27,455 nucleotides of DNA. Origin: a virus. The position numbers and the translations under genes were made by a program. Positions 16,231-24,695 of this stretch are shown piece by piece. Below the pieces are notes generated by a model. It worked only from the letters and a program-made list of their open reading frames with translations, was not told the origin of the DNA and made no database searches. The stretch's first letter is position 1. Every line of letters begins with the position of its first letter. The DNA is taken from IMG/VR virus record IMGVR_UViG_3300009076_000035, positions 1 to 27,455 of that record. One strand, 5' to 3'.

Positions 16231-16680
16231 TTATATTGGAGATGTTGGCCAGATTATATCATTTAGATCAGTAACTTCCGAGTTGTTTGCGGGCACATCC
16301 CGCAATGCCTGCCGATACGCTACCCACTCGGCTTTTTTCTCATCGGTTAGAGGGCTGTCTGGGAATTGCGTCCAGTCGCTCATAGAAAGTCGTACGTCGC
16401 GTTCTGCCCGACCACGTGCCATAATCCAAGACTGCACGACGAGCTTCTTGTCTTCGCTTTCTACCCACTCGCCATTCTCCCACACGCAAAAGTTATTAGG
16501 CGCAGCGGCTCGGGTCGCCCAAGCCGCGCCGTCCCAGTAATCTAACTGCATGTCTAGCACACGGATAGAGTCTAGACAGAGGAACCCGTCCTCAGTAGTG
16601 CCGTGTTCTGGCCAAGATTCCGCCGTCCTATACTGGCTTATTATATTGCCGCTGGCGTCCACTCTTAATTTTAAAATCAT
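16231..16680 (-). CDS. Tail fibre assembly chaperone (Phage_tail_APC-like)
   Basis: The protein has 149 residues and its start overlaps the stop of the fibre gene by four bases (ATGA). The C-terminal third carries the typical motif SDWTQFPDSPLTDEKKAEW followed by Y-R-Q-A-L-R-D and a WP near the end. This motif marks small phage proteins (Phage_tail_APC, PF16778) that assist folding or attachment of tail fibres or tip proteins. The N-terminal half is beta-rich with several tryptophans (YWDGAAW, VWENGEWV). Its place directly after a fibre gene is the usual arrangement. Confidence 0.82.
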   Translation of the reverse strand: MILKLRVDASGNIISQYRTAESWPEHGTTEDGFLCLDSIRVLDMQLDYWDGAAWATRAAAPNNFCVWENGEWVESEDKKLVVQSWIMARGRAERDVRLSMSDWTQFPDSPLTDEKKAEWVAYRQALRDVPANNSEVTDLNDIIWPTSPI

Positions 16681-17663
16681 AACCCATCTCCAAATTCTAC
16701 TACAGCGAAGGCTGCTTTTGTTGTGTAATTAGTGGACAAAGTAAAGTTGCCCCCGCCGCTAGTCCACGACAGCGAGATGTTGTTGTTAGAAGCCCAGTTG
16801 TACTTAGCCGTCCAGTAATTTTGGTAGCCAATTATTTTAGCTAACACAGTAGAGTTCATGCGGCACCACCGTTTGGTGGTGGAGGTAGACAAACTTCCCA
16901 GCGAGAAAGTAGACGCTGTGCCAGCTGTGCCGCCAGCCCAGCCCTTAGCGAGTATAACCTTAACCGGGCGGGTTCTGGAGTCGTACGTTGTGAACGAAGT
17001 TAGCGGCTGCGAAGGTGTGTACCGGAAACTTGACGCAGTTTGCCCTTGCAAGCCGTAGTCAGTAGTGCCTGCTAGGAACTTACTAGGTCTGGCGTCGCTT
17101 ATGGAACCCCATTCCTCTGCGGAGTTGGCAACGATAACTTCAAACGTGTTCGTGCCGCTTGCGTAGTCTAACAACGTGAACGATTCTCCGCCCCCTACTA
17201 TAGAAAACACTCCTGAGTAGCTAGCGGACAGTGGGCGCACATAAAAAACTGGTCGAGCGATGTAGTATTCCACCGCGTAAAAAGTTCTCGCCGCTGAAGT
17301 ACCTCGGATACCCGCCACAGATTTATCAAATGAAAAGTATGTTAAGCCATTTTGCGACCCTGTTTGGCCTGTAACGAAATAATCTACCCCGCCCACTACC
17401 ATCTTGTGTCCGGGGAGTATTACTTGGGGGTTTTCTTGTGGGAACGCCATCTCCTTATTAGTGTAGGCAAGGTTCAGCGATGTACTGTTAGTGCGCGAGT
17501 AAGGGGGGCCTTCGTACGCTTTGTCGCCACCCGTACACCACGAAGGTGTATAGAACGTACCCCCGCTAACCACGGTGGCGTAATGCGAAGCCATCTCTAC
17601 ATAGTTGGTGCTGTTAAAAACGGTGCTCCCATTAGAGTCTAGGACTTCTATCCCATAGCTCAT
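16677..17663 (-). CDS. Tail fibre or tip protein
   Basis: The protein has 328 residues and its start overlaps the preceding gene by four bases. It opens with MSYGIEVLDSNGSTVFNST, a start shared with the next gene upstream. The body is beta-rich with high Ser, Thr, Gly, Tyr and Phe, as in receptor-binding parts. It ends in a beta-strand run (TKAAFAVVEFGDGL). There is no coiled coil or enzyme motif. Followed by an assembly chaperone, it is a good candidate for the distal, host-contacting part. The C-terminal third is where variation between related phages would be expected. Confidence 0.68.
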   Translation of the reverse strand: MSYGIEVLDSNGSTVFNSTNYVEMASHYATVVSGGTFYTPSWCTGGDKAYEGPPYSRTNSTSLNLAYTNKEMAFPQENPQVILPGHKMVVGGVDYFVTGQTGSQNGLTYFSFDKSVAGIRGTSAARTFYAVEYYIARPVFYVRPLSASYSGVFSIVGGGESFTLLDYASGTNTFEVIVANSAEEWGSISDARPSKFLAGTTDYGLQGQTASSFRYTPSQPLTSFTTYDSRTRPVKVILAKGWAGGTAGTASTFSLGSLSTSTTKRWCRMNSTVLAKIIGYQNYWTAKYNWASNNNISLSWTSGGGNFTLSTNYTTKAAFAVVEFGDGL

Positions 17664-18055
17664 AAGGCTTTACCAACAACATAAACGTTATATGTCTCTG
17701 TGCGGGCGTCAAGGAATGAGCACGGCCTAGGGTCACCGAATATGGTGTAACATCCAGAGTTGTTAGTGAAGCTAATAACCCCTGCGGAAACATACGCTTT
17801 AGCGAAACTACCACCGTTGTCGAACAGGCTAAACCCCGCAGGGATTTCCTGTATTATATAGTTATCATCTAAGTCCTGCTGGGAAGTAACTCCGGGCAAG
17901 CTGTATTGAATAGAAGACGGATAAGTACTGCCACTAGCGGAACCCGGCTGCAACGTTATACTGACCGTATCTATCTTAATTAACGAGTTAACTATCTGAC
18001 TAGTGTCTATTATAGTTTCACCGTATTCGTCGAACTGCTGGAAGCCATAGCTCAT
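17660..18055 (-). CDS. Short tail-tip protein, related by N-terminus to the following fibre protein
   Basis: The protein has 131 residues; its start shares one base with the stop of the giant fibre gene. It begins MSYGFQQFDEYGETIIDTSQ, matching the MSYG-x-x-x-x-[D/Y]-x-G-x-x-x-[F/I] start of the downstream protein, so the two are probably duplicated N-terminal domains with different bodies. Short phage tail proteins annotated as DUF6453 start in the same way, from memory. Beta-rich composition with a Cys pair (CYTIFGDPRPC) suggests a compact domain. It probably decorates or caps the fibre. No function is proven. Confidence 0.65.
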   Translation of the reverse strand: MSYGFQQFDEYGETIIDTSQIVNSLIKIDTVSITLQPGSASGSTYPSSIQYSLPGVTSQQDLDDNYIIQEIPAGFSLFDNGGSFAKAYVSAGVISFTNNSGCYTIFGDPRPCSFLDARTETYNVYVVGKAL

Positions 18056-21000
18056 TACGCAAGATTCCCTAGCTTAACCCTAAGTGTGTTAGCCGAGTCG
18101 TAGACTTTAATTACGCCTGCTTCTATCTCCATACGCTCTCCGGTGGTCGCGCTCTTAATAGCAAACGAAGGTGAAACGCCCGCGAGCGTTACTTGGCTGG
18201 CATCTATTGTACCAGCGGTTATCTTGCTTGCACCGAGGTCTTGTATCTGCGCGCTAGTTATAGTCGCGATCTTAGCGTCTAGAGACCCAGTGGATATACG
18301 GTCTGCGGATATAAAGCCTGCGGTTATTTTGTCAGCGTTTAGTGAGCCTACCTTAGCGTTAGTAACAGCTAAGTCACTGATCTGTGCAGTGTCGATAGCG
18401 GCTACGCCGATCTGTGCAGTGCCGATAGCACCGTTCTTAAGAAACGCTTGGTCTATGTAAACACCAGCAGGCACGCTAACACCATTGAGTGTAGTAGTCG
18501 CGGTAGTAACTACGAACGGTATTACCTCGCTGCCAGAAGAAGACGCAATAGCAAACCTATCTGCTGACACGATAAACTCAGAGAACGGCGTGCCGTTAAC
18601 CAGCGTACTCGCTAAGCCGAAACCCGACACGTATCCGTTATTGTCTACTTTAACTGTGTACTGCGCAGACAAACCATTTATAGACTCCGCCGCTGTCTCT
18701 ACGGCAGAAGTGTTTTCTCCGACTGTGGTGGACAGAGCGCTCACATCACTGGCGGTTGAAGTAACCACGCCATCTATGGCAGAAACATCAGTGGTTAGGG
18801 TGTTTATATTTGTTGTGTGCCCCGCGACTGTCGAGTCGGTAGCAGCAAGCCCGGCGGTTAGCCCGCTTATGGACGTGCCTTGAGAACTTATAGTGCCTTC
18901 CGCGCTTGAAACGCGAGTATCTACGGCGTCGAGGGCGGTGCTAGTAGCAGCTATGGTACCCTCCGCAGTGGTCAAGGAATTTTGTAGTGCCGTAACAGCG
19001 CTGCTCGTGCTGGTTATAGTGCCTTCCGCTGCGGTTGTTCGTGTGTCTAGCGCCGTTACGGCGTTGGCGTTGGCTGTAGTTTCCCCATCTAGCGTCGTAA
19101 CACTGTTTTCTAGGGCAGTGATGTCCTGCTGCGCGGAGGTTATGTTTGTGGTGTTTATTCCTACTGCGCTAGTTAGTGACGAAACCGCTGAACCAGTAGC
19201 TAGACGGGCAGTGCCGTCTGCGTTAAATACTTCACCTTCTAGAGAAGTGATGTCCTGCTGCACAGTATCTATGTCACTGCCGTTGGTTGTAACTACGTTT
19301 GTTAGGTTAGTTAGCGCCGCGCCGGTAGCTAGACGAGCAGTGCCATCGGCGTTAAACACTTCACCTTCTAGGGAAGTAATGTCAGTTTGCGCGGTGCCAA
19401 TACTAGTGCCCTGCGTAGTTACTGTGTTAGACAGCGTGGTGACAGCGGAGCCAGTAGCAAGGCGAGCAGTCCCATCGGCGTTAAACACCTCTCCTTCCAA
19501 GTCGGTTATGTCCGACTGCGCAGTGCCAATACTAGTACCCTGCGTAGTTACTGTGGTAGATAGCGTGCTAAGTGCCGCGCCAGTAGCTAGGCGAGCAGTG
19601 CCATCACCGTTAAACACTTCACCTTCAAGGGCGGTTACATCAGATTGTATTGTGCCTATTAGCGCACCCTGCGTCGTAGCCGTGCTCTCTAAGGTATCTA
19701 TATCGGAACCTTGCGTTACTACGGTACTCGATAACGTACTGACCGCTGTACCAGTAGCGAGACGCGCAGTGCCATCGGCGTTAAACACCTCTCCTTCGAG
19801 TGAGGTAACGTCAGTCTGCAACGACCCGATTGTTGTGCCGTTAGTTGTAACTGTGTTGGTCAGCGTGCTCAGGGCGGAGCCAGTAGCTAAGCGAGCAGTG
19901 CCATCGGCGTTAAACACCTCTCCTTCGAGTGAGGTAACGTCAGTCTGCAACGTACCAATGCTATCACCTTGAGTAGTTACGGTGTTTGTCAATGTGCTGA
20001 CCGCTGCGCCAGTAGCTAAGCGGGCAGAGCCATCCGCGTTAAACACTTCACCTTCAAGCTCAGTAACGTCAACCTGTATCGCCACTATTGTAAGGCCATC
20101 ACTAGCCACTGTGTTAGACAGCGTACTGAGTGCCGCGCCAGTAGCTAAGCGGGCGGTGCCATCGCCGTTAAACACTTCACCTTCTAAGTCGGTTATGTCC
20201 GACTGAGCGGAAACTATTGTAGTGCCTTGGGTCGCAACAGTGCTCGATAACGCGCTAACCGCTGTACCAGTAGCTAAGCGGGCAGTGCCATCTGCATTAA
20301 ATACTTCACCTTCTAACGCAGTAACGTCTGACTGAATAGAAACAACAGTGCCGCCCAGCGCCACAACAGTGGTATCTAGCGTGTTGAGTGCGGTGCCTGT
20401 TGCAAGGCGACTAGTCCCGTCGCCATTAAAAACCTCCGCGTTTAAGGCAGTGACATGTATTTCGTTGGCCGCAACACGAGGGTCGTCTAAGGCGACCCAT
20501 GTAAGGCCTGAGCCTTGGTCGATGTACGCATATACTTTGTTGTTGTCATCACTATCATACCAACGACTAAACTCCGCTATGGTTCCTGTCGGAGCCGAAG
20601 CCTGCACAAAAACCGATGTAGAACCCGATACTAAATCCGCAATAGCGCTTTGGATGTTGGATACGTTAGTATTTAGCGTCGTAACCTCGCCGTCTATCGT
20701 ATTTACTGTACTGCTGAGCGAAGATACAGACGAGTTTATGTTAACTACAGACGCGTCTACAGTACCTAATCTTGTTACTAAGTTGTCGCCTGTGTATGAG
20801 CTTACATACCCAGTGTATGTTTCGAGCAGAGCTACTAAGTCTATCTCGTCCGACAAAGCTGTGGCAAGTTGCCCTTGTGTAATAGAGTCAGTAAGAGTAT
20901 CAAGCAAAAAAGCTATGTCCGGCGCGGTAGTTGCAAGTAACCCAGACACGGCGTTGAACGGCCCAGTAGTGCCTTGTGTGTTAACGTTTCTCGCCCAGTA

Positions 21001-21453
21001 GTATCTACCTTTGCCGCCGCCTATCTGGTCAGTGGTAACACTACCACCCGCTGTATCTAGCAGAGCTGCGGTCGAGAGGTTATCGAGCGACGACGGTAGT
21101 ACGTAATCCGGGTCGGTGTCAGGCAGTAACGTGTCATACGTAGCGGACGCCCACACTTCTGTGTACGCGTGGTTGGGGTAGCTGATGTTATCCCAAGTCA
21201 ATATGACATTGCTAAACGCCCCTGCCGCCGATAAGTTTGTTACTACAGGAGGAGTAGCTAGCGCTGGCCCGTCCAGTATGGGAGTACCTTTGTTGTCTAT
21301 TAGGCCGAATGCCTCTAAGTCCGCCCGAGTCATTACCGTGCGTGAGCCTGCACCATCAAGAACACCGCGCAGCCGGTCTAAAAATATGCGGAGGTCACGC
21401 GGTATATCCGAAGTTATAGCGGGCAGTGCCGTGCTAGGTTTAGACATTGGCAA
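18055..21453 (-). CDS. Giant tail fibre with ten 43-residue coiled-coil-type repeats
   Basis: The protein has 1132 residues and starts at ATG 21453, with GGAGGAG seven bases upstream; its first 14 bases overlap the nozzle gene. Residues 1-60 are the presumed attachment part, and a fibronectin III-like domain follows (about 65-165, with FSNVILTWDNISYPNHAYTE). A long heptad-like Ser/Thr/Val region leads into ten repeats (about residues 336-780) built on LEGEVFNADGTARLATG. Then comes a coiled-coil run of T-S-S-x-V-T-A-L units. The C-terminus has ADKITAGFISADRI and SKITAGTIDA units and ends as lambda gpJ-type fibres do. It is probably a trimeric receptor-binding fibre or tail-tip protein. Confidence 0.82.
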   Translation of the reverse strand: MPMSKPSTALPAITSDIPRDLRIFLDRLRGVLDGAGSRTVMTRADLEAFGLIDNKGTPILDGPALATPPVVTNLSAAGAFSNVILTWDNISYPNHAYTEVWASATYDTLLPDTDPDYVLPSSLDNLSTAALLDTAGGSVTTDQIGGGKGRYYWARNVNTQGTTGPFNAVSGLLATTAPDIAFLLDTLTDSITQGQLATALSDEIDLVALLETYTGYVSSYTGDNLVTRLGTVDASVVNINSSVSSLSSTVNTIDGEVTTLNTNVSNIQSAIADLVSGSTSVFVQASAPTGTIAEFSRWYDSDDNNKVYAYIDQGSGLTWVALDDPRVAANEIHVTALNAEVFNGDGTSRLATGTALNTLDTTVVALGGTVVSIQSDVTALEGEVFNADGTARLATGTAVSALSSTVATQGTTIVSAQSDITDLEGEVFNGDGTARLATGAALSTLSNTVASDGLTIVAIQVDVTELEGEVFNADGSARLATGAAVSTLTNTVTTQGDSIGTLQTDVTSLEGEVFNADGTARLATGSALSTLTNTVTTNGTTIGSLQTDVTSLEGEVFNADGTARLATGTAVSTLSSTVVTQGSDIDTLESTATTQGALIGTIQSDVTALEGEVFNGDGTARLATGAALSTLSTTVTTQGTSIGTAQSDITDLEGEVFNADGTARLATGSAVTTLSNTVTTQGTSIGTAQTDITSLEGEVFNADGTARLATGAALTNLTNVVTTNGSDIDTVQQDITSLEGEVFNADGTARLATGSAVSSLTSAVGINTTNITSAQQDITALENSVTTLDGETTANANAVTALDTRTTAAEGTITSTSSAVTALQNSLTTAEGTIAATSTALDAVDTRVSSAEGTISSQGTSISGLTAGLAATDSTVAGHTTNINTLTTDVSAIDGVVTSTASDVSALSTTVGENTSAVETAAESINGLSAQYTVKVDNNGYVSGFGLASTLVNGTPFSEFIVSADRFAIASSSGSEVIPFVVTTATTTLNGVSVPAGVYIDQAFLKNGAIGTAQIGVAAIDTAQISDLAVTNAKVGSLNADKITAGFISADRISTGSLDAKIATITSAQIQDLGASKITAGTIDASQVTLAGVSPSFAIKSATTGERMEIEAGVIKVYDSANTLRVKLGNLA
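19112..20447 (-). repeat. Ten tandem 129-bp repeats in the tail fibre gene
   Basis: Each unit codes 43 residues that start LEGEVFN[A/G]DG[T/S]ARLATG and end in a 26-residue heptad-like stretch. Copy six is 14 residues longer, from an internal duplication of the heptad part. Two adjacent copies (around 19772 and 19901) are nearly identical over more than 40 bases, which suggests recent expansion or gene conversion. Confidence 0.9.
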
Positions 21454-23041
21454 GCTCCTCCATTGACTGCGCTATGTTAGCGCCGAATACTTCACTGGTT
21501 CCGTTAAGTTCTACCTCCCAGTCTCTAGCAGTCATAACAGGCAGGCGGAATGGGAATCTATTTTGTACTGTTTGCGTGTGCAGCAACGCGCCGTCCGCGT
21601 ATACCTTAGCAGTGACTGGGTAGGTTTCCGCTTCCACTTGTGCGCAAGACATTCCAAGCGGCCTAGGCATAGTGAAAATCTTAGACTTCCAAGTGTACGT
21701 CAGGTTAGAGCCTTCGCCCCACGGCTTAACCGCCCCTAATAAATGCAGGTATAACTTATCGTTCCGCAGAGACTGATACCCAGCGGTAGCAGTAAGGGAA
21801 GACAGCGCGAACTCTCTAGTTGTCAGGTCGAACACAAAACACCCAGTAGTAGAGCCGTTGTTGTAAAAGCCAATGTACTTATTGTCTTGGTGGTATGCGT
21901 GTACGCTCGTCGGGTCTATCTGCGTCTGCCACTGGTCGTAGGTGTACAAGGACTCCGTGATTATTTGCGAACCGCCGGGGGTCAAAGCTACCAACCCATC
22001 AGGGCTACAGTAGATAACGTAGTTGTTAATGCTGACAATACTACGCTTAGAAACACACGCTTGCTCGATGTCGGACTTAACAACCACCATAGAATCAGGG
22101 TGTGAGCCTTGTATAAGGTAAGGAGTTCCTTTTGTAAGAACCGCCAACGTGGTGTCCATACGACCGAAACCAACAACAGGGTGGTCTATAGTCTGTCGAT
22201 ATAAGTCTGGCCAAGCGTGGGGCACATAAGGCTCACAGAAGTAAACATCTCTACCAACAAAACCAGCCATGATGCCATTAGGCAAGTTAGTAAGCCCCGC
22301 CATGTCGTCTGGAGGCGTTAGCCAGCCCAGCGATGGAATTTCCTCTGCTAGTAACTCGGGGTCTACATCGTCGGCAAACCCAGAACCTATAGCTGTAGCA
22401 AGCGCTACTTCAGAGGTAAATAAGAACGTGCCAGAGATGGATCGGTAAACTCGTACGTGTGTGGCCGCATAGCCAGTGCCGGGGGCTAAAAACCCAGTAA
22501 GAGTAACAGTTTGACCGGGATACACGTCTACAGAAGTAGTGCCTGCGGCTGGAGCGGACTCTATCTCTCTACCTCCGATCTTATACACGTAGGTGTAAGT
22601 ATACACCCGAGTTTCCAGTGCTAGGTCAGCAGAGTTACTTGGTACGGAGCCAAGCGCGGTTGATAGCGCAGCGGAAGGCCGGTCTAGCCCCATGTGTATA
22701 GGACTGCCGACGGCAGCGGCGTGGATAGCTTTAGGGTAGCCATCGCCTGTGTAGAACGTCCACTCCTCAGTGTCACCGTTGATCTGGCCGCGAGCCACGT
22801 CTACGTCAGTATCCCAACGCAGCCATCCTGCGGTTTCGTCAGTGGAGTCCTGCCCAAACTTGTATATAGTTTGCGTTGTGCCGACCACAGTTTGAACGGA
22901 AGCCCCTAGGCCTTTCAAAGGTTTAAGGGAGCCGGTGAACACACCAGCGTTCAAAGACTGTTGCGCCTGAGTAGGTTTTAGCGCGCGTGGAGGCGTTTTC
23001 GGTGATATGCCTCCGAAGCCCCCTATCTTAATTCCAGCCAT
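21440..23041 (-). CDS. Tail nozzle-like protein (P22 gp10 / T7 gp12 functional analogue)
   Basis: The protein has 533 residues from ATG 23041, with AGGA at 23053-23050. It is beta-rich throughout. The core resembles the nozzle or stopper proteins of short-tailed phages: a segment GRDVYFCEPYVPHAWP, then GFGRMDTTLAVLTKGTPYLI, then a Cys-containing strand and YCSPDGLVAL. That pattern (repeated blades with P-Y-x-P-H-A-W-P) looks like a beta-propeller. The protein would form the hexameric tube at the tail end that the DNA leaves through. No membrane segment or enzyme motif is seen. An inverted repeat and a -10 box lie just before the start and may regulate it. Confidence 0.7.
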   Translation of the reverse strand: MAGIKIGGFGGISPKTPPRALKPTQAQQSLNAGVFTGSLKPLKGLGASVQTVVGTTQTIYKFGQDSTDETAGWLRWDTDVDVARGQINGDTEEWTFYTGDGYPKAIHAAAVGSPIHMGLDRPSAALSTALGSVPSNSADLALETRVYTYTYVYKIGGREIESAPAAGTTSVDVYPGQTVTLTGFLAPGTGYAATHVRVYRSISGTFLFTSEVALATAIGSGFADDVDPELLAEEIPSLGWLTPPDDMAGLTNLPNGIMAGFVGRDVYFCEPYVPHAWPDLYRQTIDHPVVGFGRMDTTLAVLTKGTPYLIQGSHPDSMVVVKSDIEQACVSKRSIVSINNYVIYCSPDGLVALTPGGSQIITESLYTYDQWQTQIDPTSVHAYHQDNKYIGFYNNGSTTGCFVFDLTTREFALSSLTATAGYQSLRNDKLYLHLLGAVKPWGEGSNLTYTWKSKIFTMPRPLGMSCAQVEAETYPVTAKVYADGALLHTQTVQNRFPFRLPVMTARDWEVELNGTSEVFGANIAQSMEELANV

Positions 23042-23044
23042 AGC

Positions 23045-23093
23045 GAAAGTCCTAGGGTAATAGTCCGCTAATTATAGTACAGCTAGGACTTTC
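23045..23093 (-). promoter_or_regulatory. Inverted repeat holding the ribosome binding site and a -10 box
   Basis: Perfect 11-bp arms (GAAAGTCCTAG at 23045-23055 and CTAGGACTTTC at 23083-23093) are separated by 27 bases. On the - strand the second arm contains the AGGA of the nozzle gene (23053-23050), and TATAAT (23076-23071) lies between the arms. A transcript from upstream could fold and hide the ribosome binding site; one started from the inner -10 box (start near 23064) would lack the first arm. There is no T run, so it is unlikely to terminate. Confidence 0.5.
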
Positions 23094-23096
23094 AAT

Positions 23097-24257
23097 CTAC
23101 AGGCGCACGTTTGGTGTAACCGTCACACGAAGACATTCACCAGTCTCGTTATGGTAGGTTATGGCGTGTGCTGCCCGCCAAGAGGTGTAGCCGCCCCTAG
23201 TACTGTACGCATCTCTAGAACTTAGCGTTGGGTGCCGCTCGACAATAGCGCCGCCGCCTTCAGCCATGTCTTGCTCAGTATGGTGGTAGTGCCCAGTGTG
23301 TATGTACGTGTATTCCGCGCTGCCCCACATCTGGCGATACCTAGGCTCACTCGCAAACAAGGCGGGTAGACTGCGGTTCTTTACTTTGTGGCCGTGGTGG
23401 AAGCCGATCATTATTTTGCCGTGAAGATACGCGTAGAACGGAAACTCTGTCTGATCTACTTCGATGCGTTCGTTGTTGGCGAATATCTTCGCGATGGCTT
23501 TTCTTATCCATAGACTAGAAACCAAGTCGTGGTTGCCTTCGCATATAATTACTCGCACGCGGCTGTGCTTACCAAGTAGCAACTCCACAGCACCCATGAT
23601 GAAATCTAAGGATAGGTCAACCAGATGGCCAAACCTAGTAGACGCATCGAGTACGTGCTTAGAAGCTGGAGTAACAGCGTCAAGGCCATCCCAGTGCAGG
23701 AAGTCACCTTGGATGTTGAGTATGCCAAGCTCAGAGTCAGGAGAGCCTTGGATCATCTTTTGTATAGCAGCGACTGCCAGTTTGGAAGCGATGTCGTGAT
23801 CCCAAGCATCGCCGGACTCAGGAGCGTAGGCGTACATGCCCAGATGGTAGTCCGTGAGGGTGTAAAGCGTTAGGAGGTCAGCGTCTTTTAGCCCGCTGTG
23901 TGGGATTATCGGGGCAGGCTTCCATACGTACTCGTCCAGCGCCCTAACCAAAGTTTCTATCTGTTGGACTTTATCTTGCTCTTGGATGTGCCATTGCACG
24001 CCAATAGAGCCGTCTTCTTTATAAAGCGTAGATACGCGCTTAGTAGCAAAGCCCGCAGCAGTGACGTGCGTCAACCCTGCTTCAGGTGCCATGCCCGCTT
24101 TGGCCGCAATAACCTTTATGCGTCGAATTCGTTTCTTAAGTGTGTCAGCTTTAACACCTAGAGCAGTCGCTGCTTTAGTGTACGACCCGTGCTTAGTGTA
24201 AGCGTTGATCGCGTCTGTCTGTAACTCAGTTAGACAGTAATCTAGTAAGTGTTCCAT
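23097..24257 (-). CDS. HTH-metallophosphoesterase fusion
   Basis: The protein has 386 residues from ATG 24257, with AAGG seven bases upstream. Residues 10-48 form a helix-turn-helix (TKHGSYTKAATALGVKADTL) of the type in DNA-binding small terminases and sigma-like regions. From residue 130 the calcineurin-like signatures appear in order: D136-x-H138, G-D185, G-N242-H243-D, the H287-H288-G-H290 segment, and H320-x-x-H323. All metal ligands are present, so a phosphodiesterase or nuclease is likely. Related phage proteins join an N-terminal HTH to this fold. It lies among virion genes and could process DNA ends or act on phosphodiesters in host takeover; the substrate is unknown. Confidence 0.82.
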   Translation of the reverse strand: MEHLLDYCLTELQTDAINAYTKHGSYTKAATALGVKADTLKKRIRRIKVIAAKAGMAPEAGLTHVTAAGFATKRVSTLYKEDGSIGVQWHIQEQDKVQQIETLVRALDEYVWKPAPIIPHSGLKDADLLTLYTLTDYHLGMYAYAPESGDAWDHDIASKLAVAAIQKMIQGSPDSELGILNIQGDFLHWDGLDAVTPASKHVLDASTRFGHLVDLSLDFIMGAVELLLGKHSRVRVIICEGNHDLVSSLWIRKAIAKIFANNERIEVDQTEFPFYAYLHGKIMIGFHHGHKVKNRSLPALFASEPRYRQMWGSAEYTYIHTGHYHHTEQDMAEGGGAIVERHPTLSSRDAYSTRGGYTSWRAAHAITYHNETGECLRVTVTPNVRL

Positions 24258-24287
24258 AGTTGTACCTTTAGGGGAAACTAGTCACTT

Positions 24288-24587
24288 CTATTGTAAAGGT
24301 AAATTTAACTTAGCCATAACGCCAGTGACCATTAGACCTATAGCTATAAATATAACAGCACCCAAACCCTTCTTAGCTAGGTCGGTCTTAAGCGACACCC
24401 AAAAATCTTCTTGGCTTCTAGCCGCGCGGATAAGTGCTTCGTGGTGTGCCCTATGACCATCGGCGTCTATTTCACCGAGAGAATTACGTGGAAACGCGCG
24501 GCCTACCGTCTTCATATCTACAGATATTTCAGCTAAAAGCTCTTGGATTTTATCCAGCTCTTGTTTAGTTTCCTGATCCATAAACAT
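24288..24587 (-). CDS. Small protein with C-terminal membrane helix, holin-like candidate
   Basis: The protein has 99 residues from ATG 24587, or 97 from ATG 24581; neither has a clear binding site. Residues 5-30 are a charged amphipathic helix. A linker with DADGHRAHHEALIRA follows, then a C-terminal membrane helix (about residues 74-92, LGAVIFIAIGLMVTGVMA) ends the protein. The layout of helical domain, D-x-x-G-H-R-x-H-H-E-A motif and one transmembrane helix recurs in small phage proteins sometimes called putative holins. It is distant from the endolysin, which already has a holin beside it, so the role is uncertain. A divergent promoter lies upstream. Confidence 0.65.
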   Translation of the reverse strand: MFMDQETKQELDKIQELLAEISVDMKTVGRAFPRNSLGEIDADGHRAHHEALIRAARSQEDFWVSLKTDLAKKGLGAVIFIAIGLMVTGVMAKLNLPLQ

Positions 24588-24607
24588 ACCATGCGTTGGT
24601 TTTAAGA

Positions 24608-24616
24608 ACTATAGCA
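24608..24616 (-). promoter_or_regulatory. Extended -10 promoter, leftward
   Basis: On the - strand TGC-TATAGT (24616-24608) forms an extended -10 box. Transcription would start near 24601, fourteen bases before the 99-residue gene, and could feed the late virion block. The spacing to a -35 box is not convincing. Confidence 0.45.
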
Positions 24617-24631
24617 TACGTATTATTTTAG

Positions 24632-24640
24632 TGCTATTAT
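24632..24640 (+). promoter_or_regulatory. Extended -10 promoter, rightward
   Basis: TGC-TATTAT (24632-24640) is an extended -10 box placed to start transcripts near 24646, ahead of the two-gene cassette. It forms an inverted pair with the leftward box (ATAGCA-N15-TGCTAT), so the two promoters share their -35 space. Confidence 0.5.
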
Positions 24641-24695
24641 CTTGCTTCACTATCTAATTTAGTGGCTAATTAACTTAAAAGAAAGAGAGAACTTT

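Noticed and set aside
16677-18055. Diversity-generating retroelement at the tail-tip genes
   Set aside because: No reverse transcriptase and no template/variable repeat pair was seen in the window.
18893-19972. Long + strand open frame (359 codons) opposite the tail fibre
   Set aside because: It mirrors the 129-bp repeats of the fibre gene, is Ser/Val/Ala-rich without domain, and has no binding site. The - strand frame is the gene.
19112-20447. Possible CRISPR-like regular repeat
   Set aside because: The period is 129 bases, always in frame, and units diverge by synonymous change; this is a protein repeat.
23045-23093. Inverted repeat read as an intrinsic terminator for the phosphoesterase gene
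   Set aside because: The 27-base loop is long and no T run follows on either strand, so a regulatory reading is preferred.
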